Shown here one piece after another: positions 21,640 to 33,320 of a stretch of 64,000 nt of DNA (its first letter is position 1; each line of letters starts with the position of its first letter). The notes beneath the pieces were generated by a model, which did not search any database, was not told the DNA's origin, and saw only the letters and a program-made list of their open reading frames with translations. The translations under genes were made by a program, and so were the position numbers. The stretch is from Mariannaea sp. PMI_226 (Eukaryota > Ascomycota > Sordariomycetes > Hypocreales > Nectriaceae), in assembly GCA_024336345.1 (NCBI GenBank), contig JANFOG010000003.1, positions 4,222,501-4,286,500 on the forward strand, given 5' to 3'.

Positions 21640-22707
21640 CTAGGCGGCCCTTTCTTGAATAAAGCTCATCAGTCTCTTGAAGTTTAATACATAGTGCGTT
21701 TTGCTAGCCTTTGCTTCTCGTTCCCGTTTACGTCTCCCCCATTCGTCCTCGTCTAAAGTACGATCGACATACTGATCGTTTTCTGATAAATGTTTCCTTA
21801 GTCCGGGGGGCACCTTTTCTGGATTCTCTTTATAGAGACGTATTATGTCCCGGTCCTCTGGCTGCTGAGGGGTGTTGTAAGCCGCTCTAAGCCGCTGCTC
21901 CAGTTCGGCTACCGAGAGGATGCTAGGCCCACCTGGATTGAAGATAAAATGAACGTCGTTTATGGAGATGACATTTTGCAGGCGTTCGCATCCTGCAGGG
22001 TGCTTTGCAGGGTATGTTACGTCGTTGTACACAGTTGAGATCTGGATGTTCGGTTGCGGTTGGGACTCCCCGGCTTCAGGCAAGTCGTAGAATCGCCGAA
22101 GTAGACCATCATGATCAGGCATCAGAGTAAACTCTCTCGGTTTACACGAGAACACTTTATTAAATGTCTCATCTCCGATGAGGTACCAGATAGCCAGCCA
22201 CAATATAAGTTGGCGCCACACTCCGCAATCTATGATGACAGGCCTAACAAGCAACTCTGGGAAGCCATCCGTCACAGCTGCATCTCTTGTGTATATCAAC
22301 CCCCTCCCTCCCTTACTATAGACATAGGCCCATGAAAAAGGGCATAGCGGTATCTCTGGTTGAAGTTTTATTCGATATTCTTTGTTCCACGCCGACAGGA
22401 ATGAACTAGGTGAGTGTAATCCTGTCAATTTACCGAAGTATTTCGCTCTATCGGGTCCGGTAAGGTTGACAAAGAGCCTGATCGCTTCAATGTAGGAGTT
22501 TATATCTAGAGTTTCGGAGGGCCTCTGCAATAATAATCGATCCAATAAGGTGGCTAGCGGCTTTAGGACTGGTTCGTCGAATAGAGCCAATATCAGGCTC
22601 TTTTGGTCTGCGGAACGTTTTTCGGTCGTCGGCGCCGTCGGTAAGTTGGATATTTCAGAGTCACCAGAGTCTTGAGGGATATCAGAAGTAATGGGCGTTC
22701 GATGCAT
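21640..22707 (-). CDS. Hypothetical protein, 355 residues
   Basis: Unrecognised intronless gene starting at a clear ATG. The first 35 residues are polar and disordered-looking. A central segment (VIIDCGVWRQLILWLAIWYL) is hydrophobic and may be a buried helix or single membrane segment. The C-terminal 80 residues are charged (RTLDEDEWGRRKREREAKA) and likely helical. No catalytic motif. Long open frame and balanced composition support a real gene. Confidence 0.55.
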   Translation of the reverse strand: MHRTPITSDIPQDSGDSEISNLPTAPTTEKRSADQKSLILALFDEPVLKPLATLLDRLLLQRPSETLDINSYIEAIRLFVNLTGPDRAKYFGKLTGLHSPSSFLSAWNKEYRIKLQPEIPLCPFSWAYVYSKGGRGLIYTRDAAVTDGFPELLVRPVIIDCGVWRQLILWLAIWYLIGDETFNKVFSCKPREFTLMPDHDGLLRRFYDLPEAGESQPQPNIQISTVYNDVTYPAKHPAGCERLQNVISINDVHFIFNPGGPSILSVAELEQRLRAAYNTPQQPEDRDIIRLYKENPEKVPPGLRKHLSENDQYVDRTLDEDEWGRRKREREAKASKTHYVLNFKRLMSFIQERAA

Positions 22708-23141
22708 GGTCGTAAGTCACTAGCTGACTTGATCGGCGTGCAATGGCGTCTGGAGAGCTGTATAAAGCTTAAATGAAAGGCAGGGGAATGGGATTAATTC
22801 CTTCGTGAGCGTTCGACCCTGAGGGTAGTAGACCCACACTCGCCAAACCACGTGACTGAGTGTGTTGCGACACTATCCACTGACGCCAGTCAAGGACACA
22901 TGCTTCACCTCCACTTGTCCTGGCTCACAGTATACAAATATTTATCAATTAAACTCATCACACTGTCAAACCTAATCACAGCGGAATGGGAATTACTACT
23001 GTATCAGGTGCCTTTGCGGTATTCAAGAGACCTATATGGGTTGCCCCTCATTGGCAGCGGGGATGAACTAAATTTTATCTATTATGGACTGCAAGTTAAA
23101 CACTTGCAGGATCGGTATGCTCATTCAATTTCTGACTTAGT
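22708..23141. other. Intergenic, no gene seen
   Basis: Region between two minus-strand genes. The plus-strand frame 22852-23388 overlaps the flavoprotein gene antisense and is judged a shadow. Confidence 0.5.
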
Positions 23142-24866
23142 CTACGACTCAAGTTCTGCCTCCGACTGCATTGTTATATTATTCACAGCGGCCCAGCTGC
23201 CTTGTATTGCCTCGAGAAGGGTGACTCCTGCTGCCGGTGAAGTTTCGCCGCAGATTGATGCAGATGCACTCCCCGCGGCGTACAGGCCCAAAATTACCTT
23301 CCCGTCAATGCCCAACACCCTACTCTTCCTGTTAGTTCGGAGTCCCCCTTTTGTGCCAGCATCCCCAGGGAAAACTCTTATTGCATAAAAAGGTGGCTTA
23401 TGGATTTTTCCCATAGTTGGGTTTCCATTAAGGTTAGGATCTCCCATATATCTTTGATAATGACCGTTTCCTCTGCCATAATCCTGATCAATTCCATTGC
23501 TGCACATATTGTTCCAGCTGGAAATTGTGCTCGCCAGTAGCCCCGTATCGATTCCCATTTTATCTTCCAAATCATGGATGCTATCGGCTTTTAGTAGCGA
23601 TCCGTCCTGCGCCAGGTCTATATTTGTCCATGGTTTCAAGCTTCCGAGAGTGTAGCGTTGTCGGTATTGTTGGTCCAGGACCAACCATGAATGTAGATCA
23701 ACTCCTGGTTGTTCCAGCATGGACCGAACCGCGTCCCCATGTGGCGATGACTCAGAGAAAAACCGGGTCCCTGTATTGTTCACAACAATGGAGAACGGTT
23801 TAGTAATCGAGAATAGAGCCTCAACTATGTCCCCTGTGATAGGATCATTCATTGTAGGCATGCCCCAAACTTCGTTCAAGAGGGAACTCTCCGCTTTTAC
23901 CTGTTCGCCGAGCCTCAATGTGTCGCCCATATCGCCTTCTGAACTGGTGAGGCTCCATTCAGTCTTGGTATCTCTTCGAAGATAGGCGTCTCGCATTTCT
24001 TGGTTTCTTGCGAATCCAGCCGTGGCTAGCAGCACTCCAAAGCGCGACTGAACTTCCAATTTGCCATCACCCGTCTTCACCATGCCGCCCACAACCACAC
24101 CGTTTTGCACCGAGAGCTCCGTAAGCCTGGCATTAGTCATAATGCGGATATGCTCGCGTTGCTTGTAGCAGATCGAAAGCAGCTGGGCGACAAACGAGCG
24201 CCCCATCGACATTGGCCAGCGATAATATAGGGAATACAACTCCGACTTGAGAAGCATCCAGCAAACTCGAAGGAAGTCTAGTACTGATGCAAATGGCCTT
24301 GTTAAAAGCCGAAAATCGTCGAAACGAGCAACAAGCGACCCCTTGCGTTCTAACTCAAGGTACTTCACCCATGGACCCAAAGACGCTGCATCAAATATTG
24401 CGGGATCGAGAGTGCGACCTCCGTGAACCCAGGCACCTTTGAGCTCCGGATGATAGTCGGGGAGTCGTGATGGATTTTCCATCCATCTCAGACCTTTGGA
24501 TCGCAGAAAAGCGATCATGTCGGAACCTTGTGTTAAAAGATCCTGAATACGTCGTGGTGACGATATTAGGCGATCTCTGTTCTTGCCCCTTGCTTCAAGG
24601 GCAGAAAGTATGTAATTTGCGACAAGGTCCTTGCTATCATTAACCCCATACGTATTTTGGACCTTAGCAGAGTGCATGAGGAAATTTTCCGGCATCCAAA
24701 CTGTCCCCCCCGATTGGAATGCCGTTCCGCCGAGTTTAGAATGTTGCTCAATTAGGATAGTGTTTAGTTGTCTGGATGCAGCTACAGCTGCTGCAGCTAA
24801 GCCTGCAGCACCACCGCCCACAATGAGGACATCGCAGTGCAGAATCTCTCGACTTGGTGATGCCAT
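23142..24866 (-). CDS. FAD-dependent dehydrogenase, fumarate reductase / 3-ketosteroid-delta1-dehydrogenase type
   Basis: 574 residues, intronless. The N-terminal Rossmann motif for FAD is intact (DVLIVGGGAAGLAAAAVAAS) followed by an acidic ribose-binding residue in ILIEQHSKLGG. The flavin-contacting block GGTAFQSGGTVWMPEN and the C-terminal block GLYAAGSASASICGE with SPAAGVTLLEAIQGS are those of the FAD_binding_2 superfamily, which includes KstD and soluble fumarate reductases. The expected reaction is oxidation or reduction of a carbon-carbon bond next to a carbonyl; substrate unknown. It is divergently arranged with an NRPS-like reductase gene 654 bp away, which suggests a small secondary-metabolite locus in which it would tailor the product. 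No lesion seen. Confidence 0.8.
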   Translation of the reverse strand: MASPSREILHCDVLIVGGGAAGLAAAAVAASRQLNTILIEQHSKLGGTAFQSGGTVWMPENFLMHSAKVQNTYGVNDSKDLVANYILSALEARGKNRDRLISSPRRIQDLLTQGSDMIAFLRSKGLRWMENPSRLPDYHPELKGAWVHGGRTLDPAIFDAASLGPWVKYLELERKGSLVARFDDFRLLTRPFASVLDFLRVCWMLLKSELYSLYYRWPMSMGRSFVAQLLSICYKQREHIRIMTNARLTELSVQNGVVVGGMVKTGDGKLEVQSRFGVLLATAGFARNQEMRDAYLRRDTKTEWSLTSSEGDMGDTLRLGEQVKAESSLLNEVWGMPTMNDPITGDIVEALFSITKPFSIVVNNTGTRFFSESSPHGDAVRSMLEQPGVDLHSWLVLDQQYRQRYTLGSLKPWTNIDLAQDGSLLKADSIHDLEDKMGIDTGLLASTISSWNNMCSNGIDQDYGRGNGHYQRYMGDPNLNGNPTMGKIHKPPFYAIRVFPGDAGTKGGLRTNRKSRVLGIDGKVILGLYAAGSASASICGETSPAAGVTLLEAIQGSWAAVNNITMQSEAELES

Positions 24867-25520
24867 GTTCAGTGATGAGTCTCGGGTCGTTTTGGGGCTG
24901 TTTGAAAAGGAAAGCAGTATAGCTGCGCTGGATCTTAATAGCTTTGTGGTAAAGCATCTGCCTAATTTAACCAGCCGTTATTCCCAAATGGTCCCTACCG
25001 GGCAGTATGCTCGCGCCGAAAGCCCCCTTATCTCGCCCTGTCGTTTTCCTTGACAGCCGATAGATCCACTAACTGCACAACTGAAAATAATCTGCCAAAA
25101 GTGACCGAAGCACTAGATAATTGCTTCTATTTACTTCACTAGACTGCAGCACTATAGAATCTAATCTGTCCTACATTGGTGGGCACTCCTGGTGTCCACC
25201 AGTTGAACAAGGGTATTTGTGGTTTGTTGCTTAGGGTACAATAATGGACATGAGCCAGAAACAGCCCATCCCAGGTGGGGAAGAACACCACAAATGGTTT
25301 CTTGAGCTACATCACTTCAATGTAGTCCGTGCAGGATTCCCTACCATACTGGATTAGCGGACGCTACTCGCGGCTACAGTAGATGGCGTCAACCAAAGAG
25401 GTATAAGGGTTAGGACGGTATACTGTATATGTATGAAATATAGCATATTATTTGCATCATTCAAGACCTAACACAGATCAAGCTCCTGGTATAAAATTTT
25501 GTTTATATTTCCCAAGAACA
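24867..25520. promoter_or_regulatory. Shared divergent intergenic region of flavoprotein and NRPS-like genes
   Basis: 654 bp separate the two divergent start codons, a common arrangement for co-regulated fungal metabolite genes. AT-rich TATA-like sequence (TATGAAATATAGCATATT) lies about 70-90 bp upstream of the NRPS-like ATG. No binding site is identified with confidence. Confidence 0.35.
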
Positions 25521-28500
25521 ATGGCCAACACAAGTCCGCTATTCGCCAAGAACAGGGAGGCGTATTTTGTTGATGATATCATTCGTCGATGGAGCGAAAC
25601 TGACGATGAAATTCCCATTTTCGGCTATCCCAAATACAAAAACAATCCTGCAGAGTATGAGTTCCTCACAGTTAGAGAACTGAACTGTATGGTTGATGGA
25701 GCTTGTCGAGCTTTGGTGAGATACGGATACCAAGTTGTGAGCATACCCCTTTGATCCTAGCGATTTACGCCTAAATGCACTAACTGAAGGCTCTTCAACT
25801 ATAAGAATGGCAAAAGGGTCATTGGGCTGTATGCCCAGACAGACCTCTCTTATGTCATTACCTTTTTCGCTCTCTTTCGCCTGGGATATAAGGTGCTAGT
25901 GATGTCCATCCGCCTCAATTCTCGAGCCTGCCTCAACCTTCTCGAAAAAGCGCACTGCGACATCATCTTGCATGGCAACACCGACGGGGCCAGATCCGTC
26001 TTAAACGACGTGTCTACCGAGAGGCCTGGAATAAAACTACAGCCGTTGCTACAACGTTGCGATTTTGATATGCCAAGCTCCGGATCACACCAACCTTTCC
26101 ACCGACCAATCCCTAACCCTGACAAAGAGAGTGCAGAGGTAGCGTTGATCGCTCATTCCTCTGGATCGACAGGCCTCCCAAAGCCACTGAATCTCTCCCA
26201 TCGAAGTATTCTTAGCAACATGCATGCGGGTACAGAACTAAAATCATTTAACGGGCTTCCCTGGTAACACATGCATGGTCTACTCACAAGTTTGCAGGCT
26301 ATGTGGCTTCGCAAGACCGCCTGCCTGTTTAATGCCTGCCTGCCGCTTACTGCCGACAACATCATATCTGCGCTGAAGACTATCGGGCCTGAGGTTTGCC
26401 ATTTCGTGCCTTATACGCTCGCGGTGATTGCTCAGGAGCCTGAGGGGGTGGAGTTGCTACGGAGATGTCAATACGTCACCTGCTCTGGAGCCAAACTCGA
26501 GGACAAGCTAGGAGACTGGCTGGTAGAGAATGGAGTGAATTTGGTCCTGATATATGGATTGACCGAGGTGGGACATGTGGGCAAGTCTGTATGTGAGAAT
26601 CGGAGAGACTCGTGGGCCTATATCCGCCCATATGCTCACACCCAAGCACACATTTCGTTCCAAAAGGTGAGCGAGGATCTCTACGAGTCAGTGTATCTCA
26701 AATCACACCCGGCTCTCCTCGGTAGTGAGGATTTCCGTTCCGGAGACCTCTTCACGCCTCACCCTACAATCCCAAATGCATGGAAATTTGTAGCGAGGCG
26801 CGACGACCGCGTCACGCTATCAAATGGCGAGAAGTTCTTTCCTTTTGCAATGGAGAGCACGATCAGAAGCAATCCCTTTGTCCTAGATGCGCTTATAGTA
26901 GGCAACAATCGACCAGTGCCTGGGCTTTTGGTATTCCGCACAGAGGAGGCAAGGCAGATGGTGGAGGAGGACTTTATTGACGCCATCTGGACTGACGTAA
27001 AGCATGCAAACGCCCTCGTCGACAACTTCGCACACCTCACGCGTGATATGATAGTCTCAATCCCCCCTGCGGTGGACTATCCAAAGACTGACAAGCATAA
27101 CATCATCCGAGCCGCGTGTCAAGCTGCCTTTGAATCACAGATTGAAAACTTGTACACGCGCTGGAATGATGGTAACATCTCCGAATGGAGGGTGGGCCAG
27201 AAGCTTGAGCTCGACGTTATGCAGCTTGAGCGTTTCATCATGGACATCTTCAAAACTCATGCTAACATTACGTTGCGAGATGTTACTCAGGACTTTTTCG
27301 CTGCAGGTGTGGATAGCCTACGAGCGATCCAAGTGAGGAATCTGCTATCTAAATATCTAAAACTGGGTTGGTTACCAACAAACCTCATCTACGATGCCAG
27401 AACTACTGAGGGGCTAGCGAGGGCGCTGTTGAGTGATTCTACCGTTGCCGAGCCTGAAGTTCAGGACTGGCGGAAGGATATTGAACGCATGAAATCATTC
27501 ATACAGGAGTTCTCGCGATTCAACGATTGGGTTCAGGGTGCCGAGCCGATGCCTGCGGAAGATACTGTGGTACGCCAAATCCCATTACCATCAATGCACA
27601 CAGCTAATGCATCTAGCTTCTTACTGGGGCCACTGGGGCCATAGGGGCCCATATTCTTCAACAACTATTATATTCTCCCCGAACGCAGCGAGTGGTCTGT
27701 CTGGTACGCGGGTCAAACGGTTTAGACCGCATCTTTTCATCCATTAAATCCAGAGGCATCGATGTGAACAAGTTTGCATATTCCAGAAAGCTGATGGTAA
27801 TTCGAGTCGATGACTTTGGAGCTCTAAATCTTGGCATCCCTCTTTCTCTATATAACAACCTCATTGCCACGACAACTCTCGTCATTCACGCGGCATGGCC
27901 TGTCCATTTCGGCCTCTCGCTCGCTTCCTTCGAGCCACACATTGCTGGTCTCCACAGCCTCCTCAAGCTCTCACTCTCCGTTCCTTTCAAGGAACCCGCG
28001 CGCTTTCTCTTTGCAAGCAGCATCTCTGCAGCGTTGAACACACCACAGAAAGAAGGCGGTCCTCCGGTCACCGTGCCAGAGGGCCCTGTTGATGATCTCA
28101 CGTACGCCCACAATACTGGCTATGGCCGTTCCAAGCTGGTGAGCGAGAGAGTCTGCGAAGCTGCGGCGCAGGCCGGTGGCGTCGTTGGTGTGCTGCGTAT
28201 TGGGCAGGTTACGGGCGACACTAGCCATGGTATATGGAACGACCATGAGGCCATCCCTCTTATGGTGCGTAGCGCGCTCGAAGTTAAGGCTTTGCCGCTT
28301 TTGCATGGCGGGAAGGATAGGTGTGAGTGGTTACCGGTGGACATGGTTGCGACCGCATGCCTTGACCTTGCCGAATGGTTGAAGATGTCCTCCCGGGACC
28401 CTGAATTGCATACTCCCGCCAATAAGGCATTCTATTATCACATTACCGCTCCGCAAGCGGTTTCTTGGAATAAAGATGTCTTGCCTGCTTTACGGGAATA

Positions 28501-28783
28501 TGGTCTGAAATTTCAGGCCGTTCCATTTGATGACTGGATCGAGAGGCTCAAGGCTGTAAGTACAACATTGGGTGCTGATGCTGGGGTCCGACTCCCAGCT
28601 AAGAAGTTGGTGGACTATTACACGCAGGAATATGGCGGAGCAAGCATGAAGCACTCCGGATTGCAATTCGAAACCAAGGAATCGTTCAATCGCTGTAGAC
28701 GGCTGCGAAATGCTCCCAGCGTGGTCCAAGCTGGCTTGCTAGAGAAGTATTTCCGGGTATGGGTAAAAAATTGGCGGGAATGA
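25521..28783 (+). pseudogene. NRPS-like A-T-R (carboxylate reductase type) gene with stop codon and frameshift
   Basis: Architecture is adenylation domain, thiolation domain, thioester reductase, as in fungal NRPS-like enzymes that activate an acid and release it as aldehyde. The first exon 25521-25736 is joined to the next at 25806 (intron 25737-25805, GTGAGC donor), which keeps frame. The adenylation core HSSGSTGLPKPLNLSHRS is followed by an in-frame TAA at 26265-26267 where a Tyr or similar codon is expected before HMHGLL. The frame resumes with IYGLTEVGHVG. The thiolation site is FFAAGVDSLRAI (Ser near 27312). At about 27621 one base is missing: the reductase motif TGATGAIGAHILQQLL continues in another frame to the stop at 28783. 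The reductase catalytic Tyr/Lys (GYGRSKLVSE) is intact. Two independent lesions in otherwise well-kept domains point to recent inactivation, or to assembly errors. Confidence 0.8.
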
Positions 28784-29352
28784 TTCAGTCTTTGGTGTAG
28801 AGCATAGCTCAGTGGCTGTATTAGCCAAGTGTCGTTTGTGTTGGCAGCACTCCCCAAGCAACCTCTGCATTACATAGTACCTTACCGTCAGCTATTGAAT
28901 AACAGTCATGGTCAGCAAGAAGCAGGCTTATGGAGACCAACTTACCCCCACTGTCGTTCAACTGGAGAGCGTGCTGATCGGTGGCATAAATTGGATTGCA
29001 ATAGGCACACATTGGCAGGTGATTGAGACGATTACACTTGGTAAGCGGGAGACTAGCGAAGCACTACAGTACAGCTAGATGCCTAAGTGGATTATGGTAA
29101 GCTAAGTTATATGGAAAGCTGATTAGCTATGTATTCTACTAAATGGATGATAGCCTAGATACCGATCAACGCAAAAAGCTCGCTTCTCGTTGGTCAGAAC
29201 GACCCCTATATCCGTTCTTTCTCCTTTGTATAGAACAAGAATCTTTCAATTCATTTTTCCCGCGCATTGTCCAATTATGTGAAGCGGTTCACTCTGGTTT
29301 ACGGGCGAACCAGAGTGAACTAGTTGATAATTGGTGAGAAACTTGGGGATGA
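28784..29352. other. Intergenic, no confident gene
   Basis: A 64-codon plus-strand frame at 29143-29337 has no recognisable motif. Nothing else seen. Confidence 0.4.
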
Positions 29353-29898
29353 TTAAGCCGTACCCCATTCCACCCGTGCTCCCCTCAGGAGAAGATCATG
29401 GACAACATAGTTCTTCCAAAGTATCATACAATTATCATGGTGCGGAATATCTATAATAGCCAATGGCTCCTCAACTATCGGTGTGACTTGATGGATACAG
29501 TGTCCATATATTCCAACTTCGACTTTGTCTGCTTTTTGCAATAAAGAGAAATCTTCTATGTAAATAAAAGTTGTCCATATAGTATGACTAATGTTGAGTA
29601 TAAACTCGTCAAACTCAATCTCGCAAAATGTTCTTCCACTCTTATGCGAATGAAGGGATTCCCTAAGTGTTTGAAACTCCTGGCTTAAAGTTGCTGTTTC
29701 GCTGGACTGTGCGAGGAATAAATAAATATATGCCTTGTTGTCTCTCATACAGCGTATAAGAGTAGGCGTAAGCCCATGAGATCGTACTCTGTTGATCCAA
29801 GTATAGTCCTTGAAGACTGAATTAAATAGATCCTCACTTGCTTGGTGCGTCATAGTCATGGGGAAACCAATGTGTTGAATGCGCGAGCTCCATTGCAT
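29353..29898 (-). CDS. Hypothetical protein, 181 residues
   Basis: Unrecognised intronless frame from a clear ATG at 29898. Balanced globular composition with aromatic-rich stretches (HTIWTTFIYIEDFSLL). No signal peptide, membrane helix or catalytic motif. Reported because of length and absence of an overlapping better candidate. Confidence 0.45.
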   Translation of the reverse strand: MQWSSRIQHIGFPMTMTHQASEDLFNSVFKDYTWINRVRSHGLTPTLIRCMRDNKAYIYLFLAQSSETATLSQEFQTLRESLHSHKSGRTFCEIEFDEFILNISHTIWTTFIYIEDFSLLQKADKVEVGIYGHCIHQVTPIVEEPLAIIDIPHHDNCMILWKNYVVHDLLLRGARVEWGTA

Positions 29899-30130
29899 GC
29901 CCGCGGATGTTCACCTGATTTTATATGAATAGCAAAGGCAATTCTGGTGCTGCGCAGAACCAAAGGGCAAAAAGTGGCTCAAAATATTCAATTTGTCAGG
30001 AGCGAACGGTGTGTGCTGAGCTGTCAGAATTTGTCTCTATCGTCTCATGGCAAAACCGTTTCTGGCCTGATTATGGGATGTCGTAGCTGGTACCAAAACA
30101 GCTTGACGGAGGCAATATTTTGCATCTGGA

Positions 30131-30215
30131 GTGGTTCTAGAGCGCCATGAAATAGCATTCAAATAAAGCCACAACCGGCTCTTTTTAATGGGGTGAAACC
30201 CGCGAGGGGCAACCG
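30131..30215 (+). repeat. Dispersed repeat, copy A
   Basis: About 85 bp matching 35951-36034 in the same orientation; the first 50 bp agree at 42 positions, and seven of eight differences are transitions. The pair brackets the APH, coiled-coil and BTB genes. Confidence 0.65.
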
Positions 30216-30396
30216 TTATATGAAGAAGTCCGGCATGTACACTAGTCTACTAGATGTCCTTTTCAGTAGGACCGTTTTTGGACGCCTAGTCCCACTTGCC
30301 TCTCGTATCCATCCCTTGGTACATTTTGGTGCCTGGTCAGCACGTATTGATTAAGCTTCAGATCACGTGGTTTGGTCAATCCACTTGACTATCTAC

Positions 30397-32088
30397 ATGC
30401 AACAACCTCTAAACGCGTCGACAATTCATCATCAACAGCGTGAGATCCGAAGGAGAATGCTGACTGAGATATGTCGCTTCATCCTGGCGCAATTAGCGTC
30501 CTTTTTTTCTCCCATATACCCCCTCTATAGGCTTCTCATCCCGACTCGGGTCGAAGACAGGACAACACCTCCCTCGCCGACCTTTGTCCAGCACAAGAAC
30601 CCGAACAAATCCAGTGATGATAGGCAACAAGCTGGCAGCCTCCGAGTCGACGACCACTCTATACGCGACTTTCCCCCAACGGAAGAGCAACTCGAGACGA
30701 GAATTGAAGAATTTATCGACTCTATCGACAGGGATGCAGTCTGCCGCTTGGCCTCACGACACAACGATCACAAGTCCTGCAGGGTTGTTGGGCACGATCG
30801 CGGCAGCTTCAACGTCTGTTTCTTCGTCCTGTTTGATGCCGACAACGTGACATGGGTGGTGAGAATACCTCTCGAGCCGGTTGTCTGTGATGGGTGGAAG
30901 AAGGTGCAAAATGAAGTTGCCACACTGCGGTACGTTGCCAATGCACTTTTGCCTTGCATAACCCTTGCACTGCGGCTGAAACAATAGTTCTGCAGATATA
31001 TCGAGCACAACACGAAAATTCCCGTACCGCACGTTCACGCGTGTGGGCGCGATCTAGATCTAGTACAGAACGGTTCCGCGACAGTGGCGTTTCTCATGTG
31101 TGACTACATTTCAGGTCAGTCGCTCAGTCTGAAAAGTCTTGTGAGCGCAACGGAGGACCGACGAAAACACTTCTTTCACGACCTTATCGAGATACTATCA
31201 CAACTTTACAAGTTGGAATTCTCCATAGCAGGTTCACTAATGCCGAGCCCAACCGGTGGTCGTGACCCTATAATCGGTCCCATCCTTTCCATGTCTGCGA
31301 ACGAGCTGTATAGATGTTGCCAACGACAGGGAGACTCAACGATTCCCTCCTCTGAATCGCAATACTTAGCTTATCAATTTCACATCTTGTCAGAAACATA
31401 CCGTCTACCCACCGAAGACCTATCCAGTGATCAGGCGCGGATGGAGCTGTTTGCACTTGACAGCCTCACAGAGCATGTTTTCCGGTCCTTGGAGTTTCCC
31501 AAATCTAAGGCGCCCTTTGTTATGGCTCATCAAGACCTTAGATGTAGCAATGTTATCGTTACGGAAGATCTACATGTATCTGGCATCATCGACTGGGAAT
31601 TCGCAGGTACAATCCCGCGACATTTATCCACACCGCCACCGTGGATCACGGGCGATGATCTTGATGCAGTGAGTGCGTTCCCAGCTGCTGCTGGAATCAC
31701 CCTCAAGGAGCTCTATTCAGAGTTCCTCCAGGTACTTGAGGCAAAAAGCGCCAAGTCTAGTGACTGCGCCAAGCTGAGGGATGATTGGAAGCATCAAGCG
31801 GAATTGAAGTTCCCTGTAGCACAGATACTTCGTCATCCATCATGTCTTATTCGTGTATACTATGGGCTTATTTTCCCCCAGATCTTCTTAGGTCGCGACA
31901 AGGGAGAAGTGATTGACCAGTTTTTTAAAGATGATGGGAAGATCCTTACGTCGGAGGTCCAGCAACGTGTCAAAAATTCGGAATACTATACCCAGTATCT
32001 AAAGGATCAGGGGTTACTTGTTAGGGACGAGAAATCTCAGGCACGTCAGGAGTTATTTGCAAAGGCAGAGCAGCTCTTAAGAAGATAA
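30397..32088 (+). CDS. Aminoglycoside phosphotransferase (APH)-family kinase-like protein
   Basis: Exons 30397-30929 and 30996-32088 join across a 66-bp phase-2 intron (GTACGT donor, CTGCAG acceptor) to give 541 residues. The protein-kinase-like fold of the APH family is recognised from the catalytic loop HQDLRCSNVIV and the metal-binding IIDWEFAG near residues 385-410, and from the N-lobe FVLFDADNVTWVVRIPLE. These fungal proteins phosphorylate unknown small molecules or proteins; drug resistance should not be assumed. An N-terminal hydrophobic stretch (ICRFILAQLASFF) may be a membrane anchor. Start is the first ATG of the frame; 30457 is an alternative. No lesion seen. Confidence 0.8.
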
Positions 32089-32117
32089 ATTGAGAAAGCA
32101 ACATGCAGATGTCACGC

Positions 32118-32453
32118 TCACGTACGTACTTGCTGCTCTTTCAGCTTCCGCTCTTCTGCTTGTAGGTCGTTTATCTTCTGCCAAAGCAACTGCGTCTCTT
32201 GTCTTTTCTGAGCGACCTTTTTGTCCAATTCCTTCCGATATTCATCCATCTTGATAGCGTCAGCATTGCCCCTCTTCCTCCTGGAGCTTGAGGCGCTCCG
32301 CGTTATTAATTCCTGGTCAATGCTAGTGAGGTTATCCGCGAGATCAATGATCTCTTGCAATTCCTCCTCTTTCTTTTGAACTTCTTTCATCGTCTCGCTC
32401 AACCGCTTTTGAACTTTCTTGAGTTCTGGGGAAGTTGGATCAAGGGAGGACAT
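32118..32453 (-). CDS. Short coiled-coil protein
   Basis: Unrecognised, 111 residues, convergent with the APH gene (29 bp between stop codons). Nearly the whole protein is a charged helix with heptads (LKKVQKRLSETMKEVQKKEE, then LWQKINDLQAEERKLKEQQ) interrupted by a basic SSSRRKRG linker. The last three codons follow a possible GTACGT donor, so a further exon is possible. Confidence 0.55.
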   Translation of the reverse strand: MSSLDPTSPELKKVQKRLSETMKEVQKKEEELQEIIDLADNLTSIDQELITRSASSSRRKRGNADAIKMDEYRKELDKKVAQKRQETQLLWQKINDLQAEERKLKEQQVRT

Positions 32454-33320
32454 GACTACTGAGTTGGAAGAGTGGCGTAACTAGTAGCGAGGGCAGAAAG
32501 TGTTGAAGGAAAAAAGAAAATAAGGACTAGGCACTTAGCTGTTAGCTTCTAGGACGTTCTAATACTGCCGTTATTGCACAGTGTGCTTACATTTAACCTA
32601 CCGAATTTGCCTTTTTTAATCTAAGGACAAGGTGCCAGATTGGAATTTCGAGCAAGAAGCTGTGAGGTTTTTTGGGTCCAGAATGCGAATGCACATCACT
32701 CAACGATTCCTTGGCCCCACTGCACCCAGCTCACCACGTTGTAATATCCCGTGACTTCCCCTCATCAGTGTTCGTCCTCAGCGCTTTTGGCCAAGCACGC
32801 TCTTGCGATAAAGGGTGTAAATGACCTAGAGTGCGTACGAGAATAGCCTCGAAGCTAACAGCCATGTCGACTTATCTGGTTCCCAGCAGAGCCGAGGATG
32901 CGGGGATATTGGCCTCTGCATTCTAGCCTGTTGCAACACACAAAACAGCCTTCTCAATACAGTCTTATTATCATCATTGACTGTGCTGTTGATGGTTGTT
33001 ACATTTTTATGTGAGTGTCTCAAATAAGCGCCTTGGTCTGCGTCCTCGTATGGCTGCTAATTGTTTATTACAACTCTTCCGGCCTGGACCTTCCCATCAC
33101 CTTCGCAACCCCGCAGTGATTTGTGGCGGCTAAAGCTCCATCGTGGTTGGCTAGAGCATGTTTGTTCACCTAAGCTTATTCCTGAGTCGGGCACCCAGGA
33201 CTAATCTGTGCTGTGTACATATATGTCCATCCCAGCGTTCTCCCTTTAGATAAGCAAACCTCGTGGTTTGGCTGCCCATTTCCCGATGAATTCCTGGATG
33301 CGTTTCATCAATTTGGGGAA
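32454..33320. other. Intergenic / 5' region, no gene seen
   Basis: No supported gene. The frame of the next gene is open from 33213, so an upstream exon may end in this stretch (CTTTAG before 33245). Confidence 0.4.

Noticed and set aside
23525..23985. Plus-strand open frames antisense to the flavoprotein
   Set aside because: Overlap a gene with full domain support; typical antisense shadows.
26264..26297. Intron that would remove the TAA in the NRPS-like gene
   Set aside because: GTAACA...GCAG is 34 bp and not a multiple of three, and it would delete the conserved HMHGLL segment.
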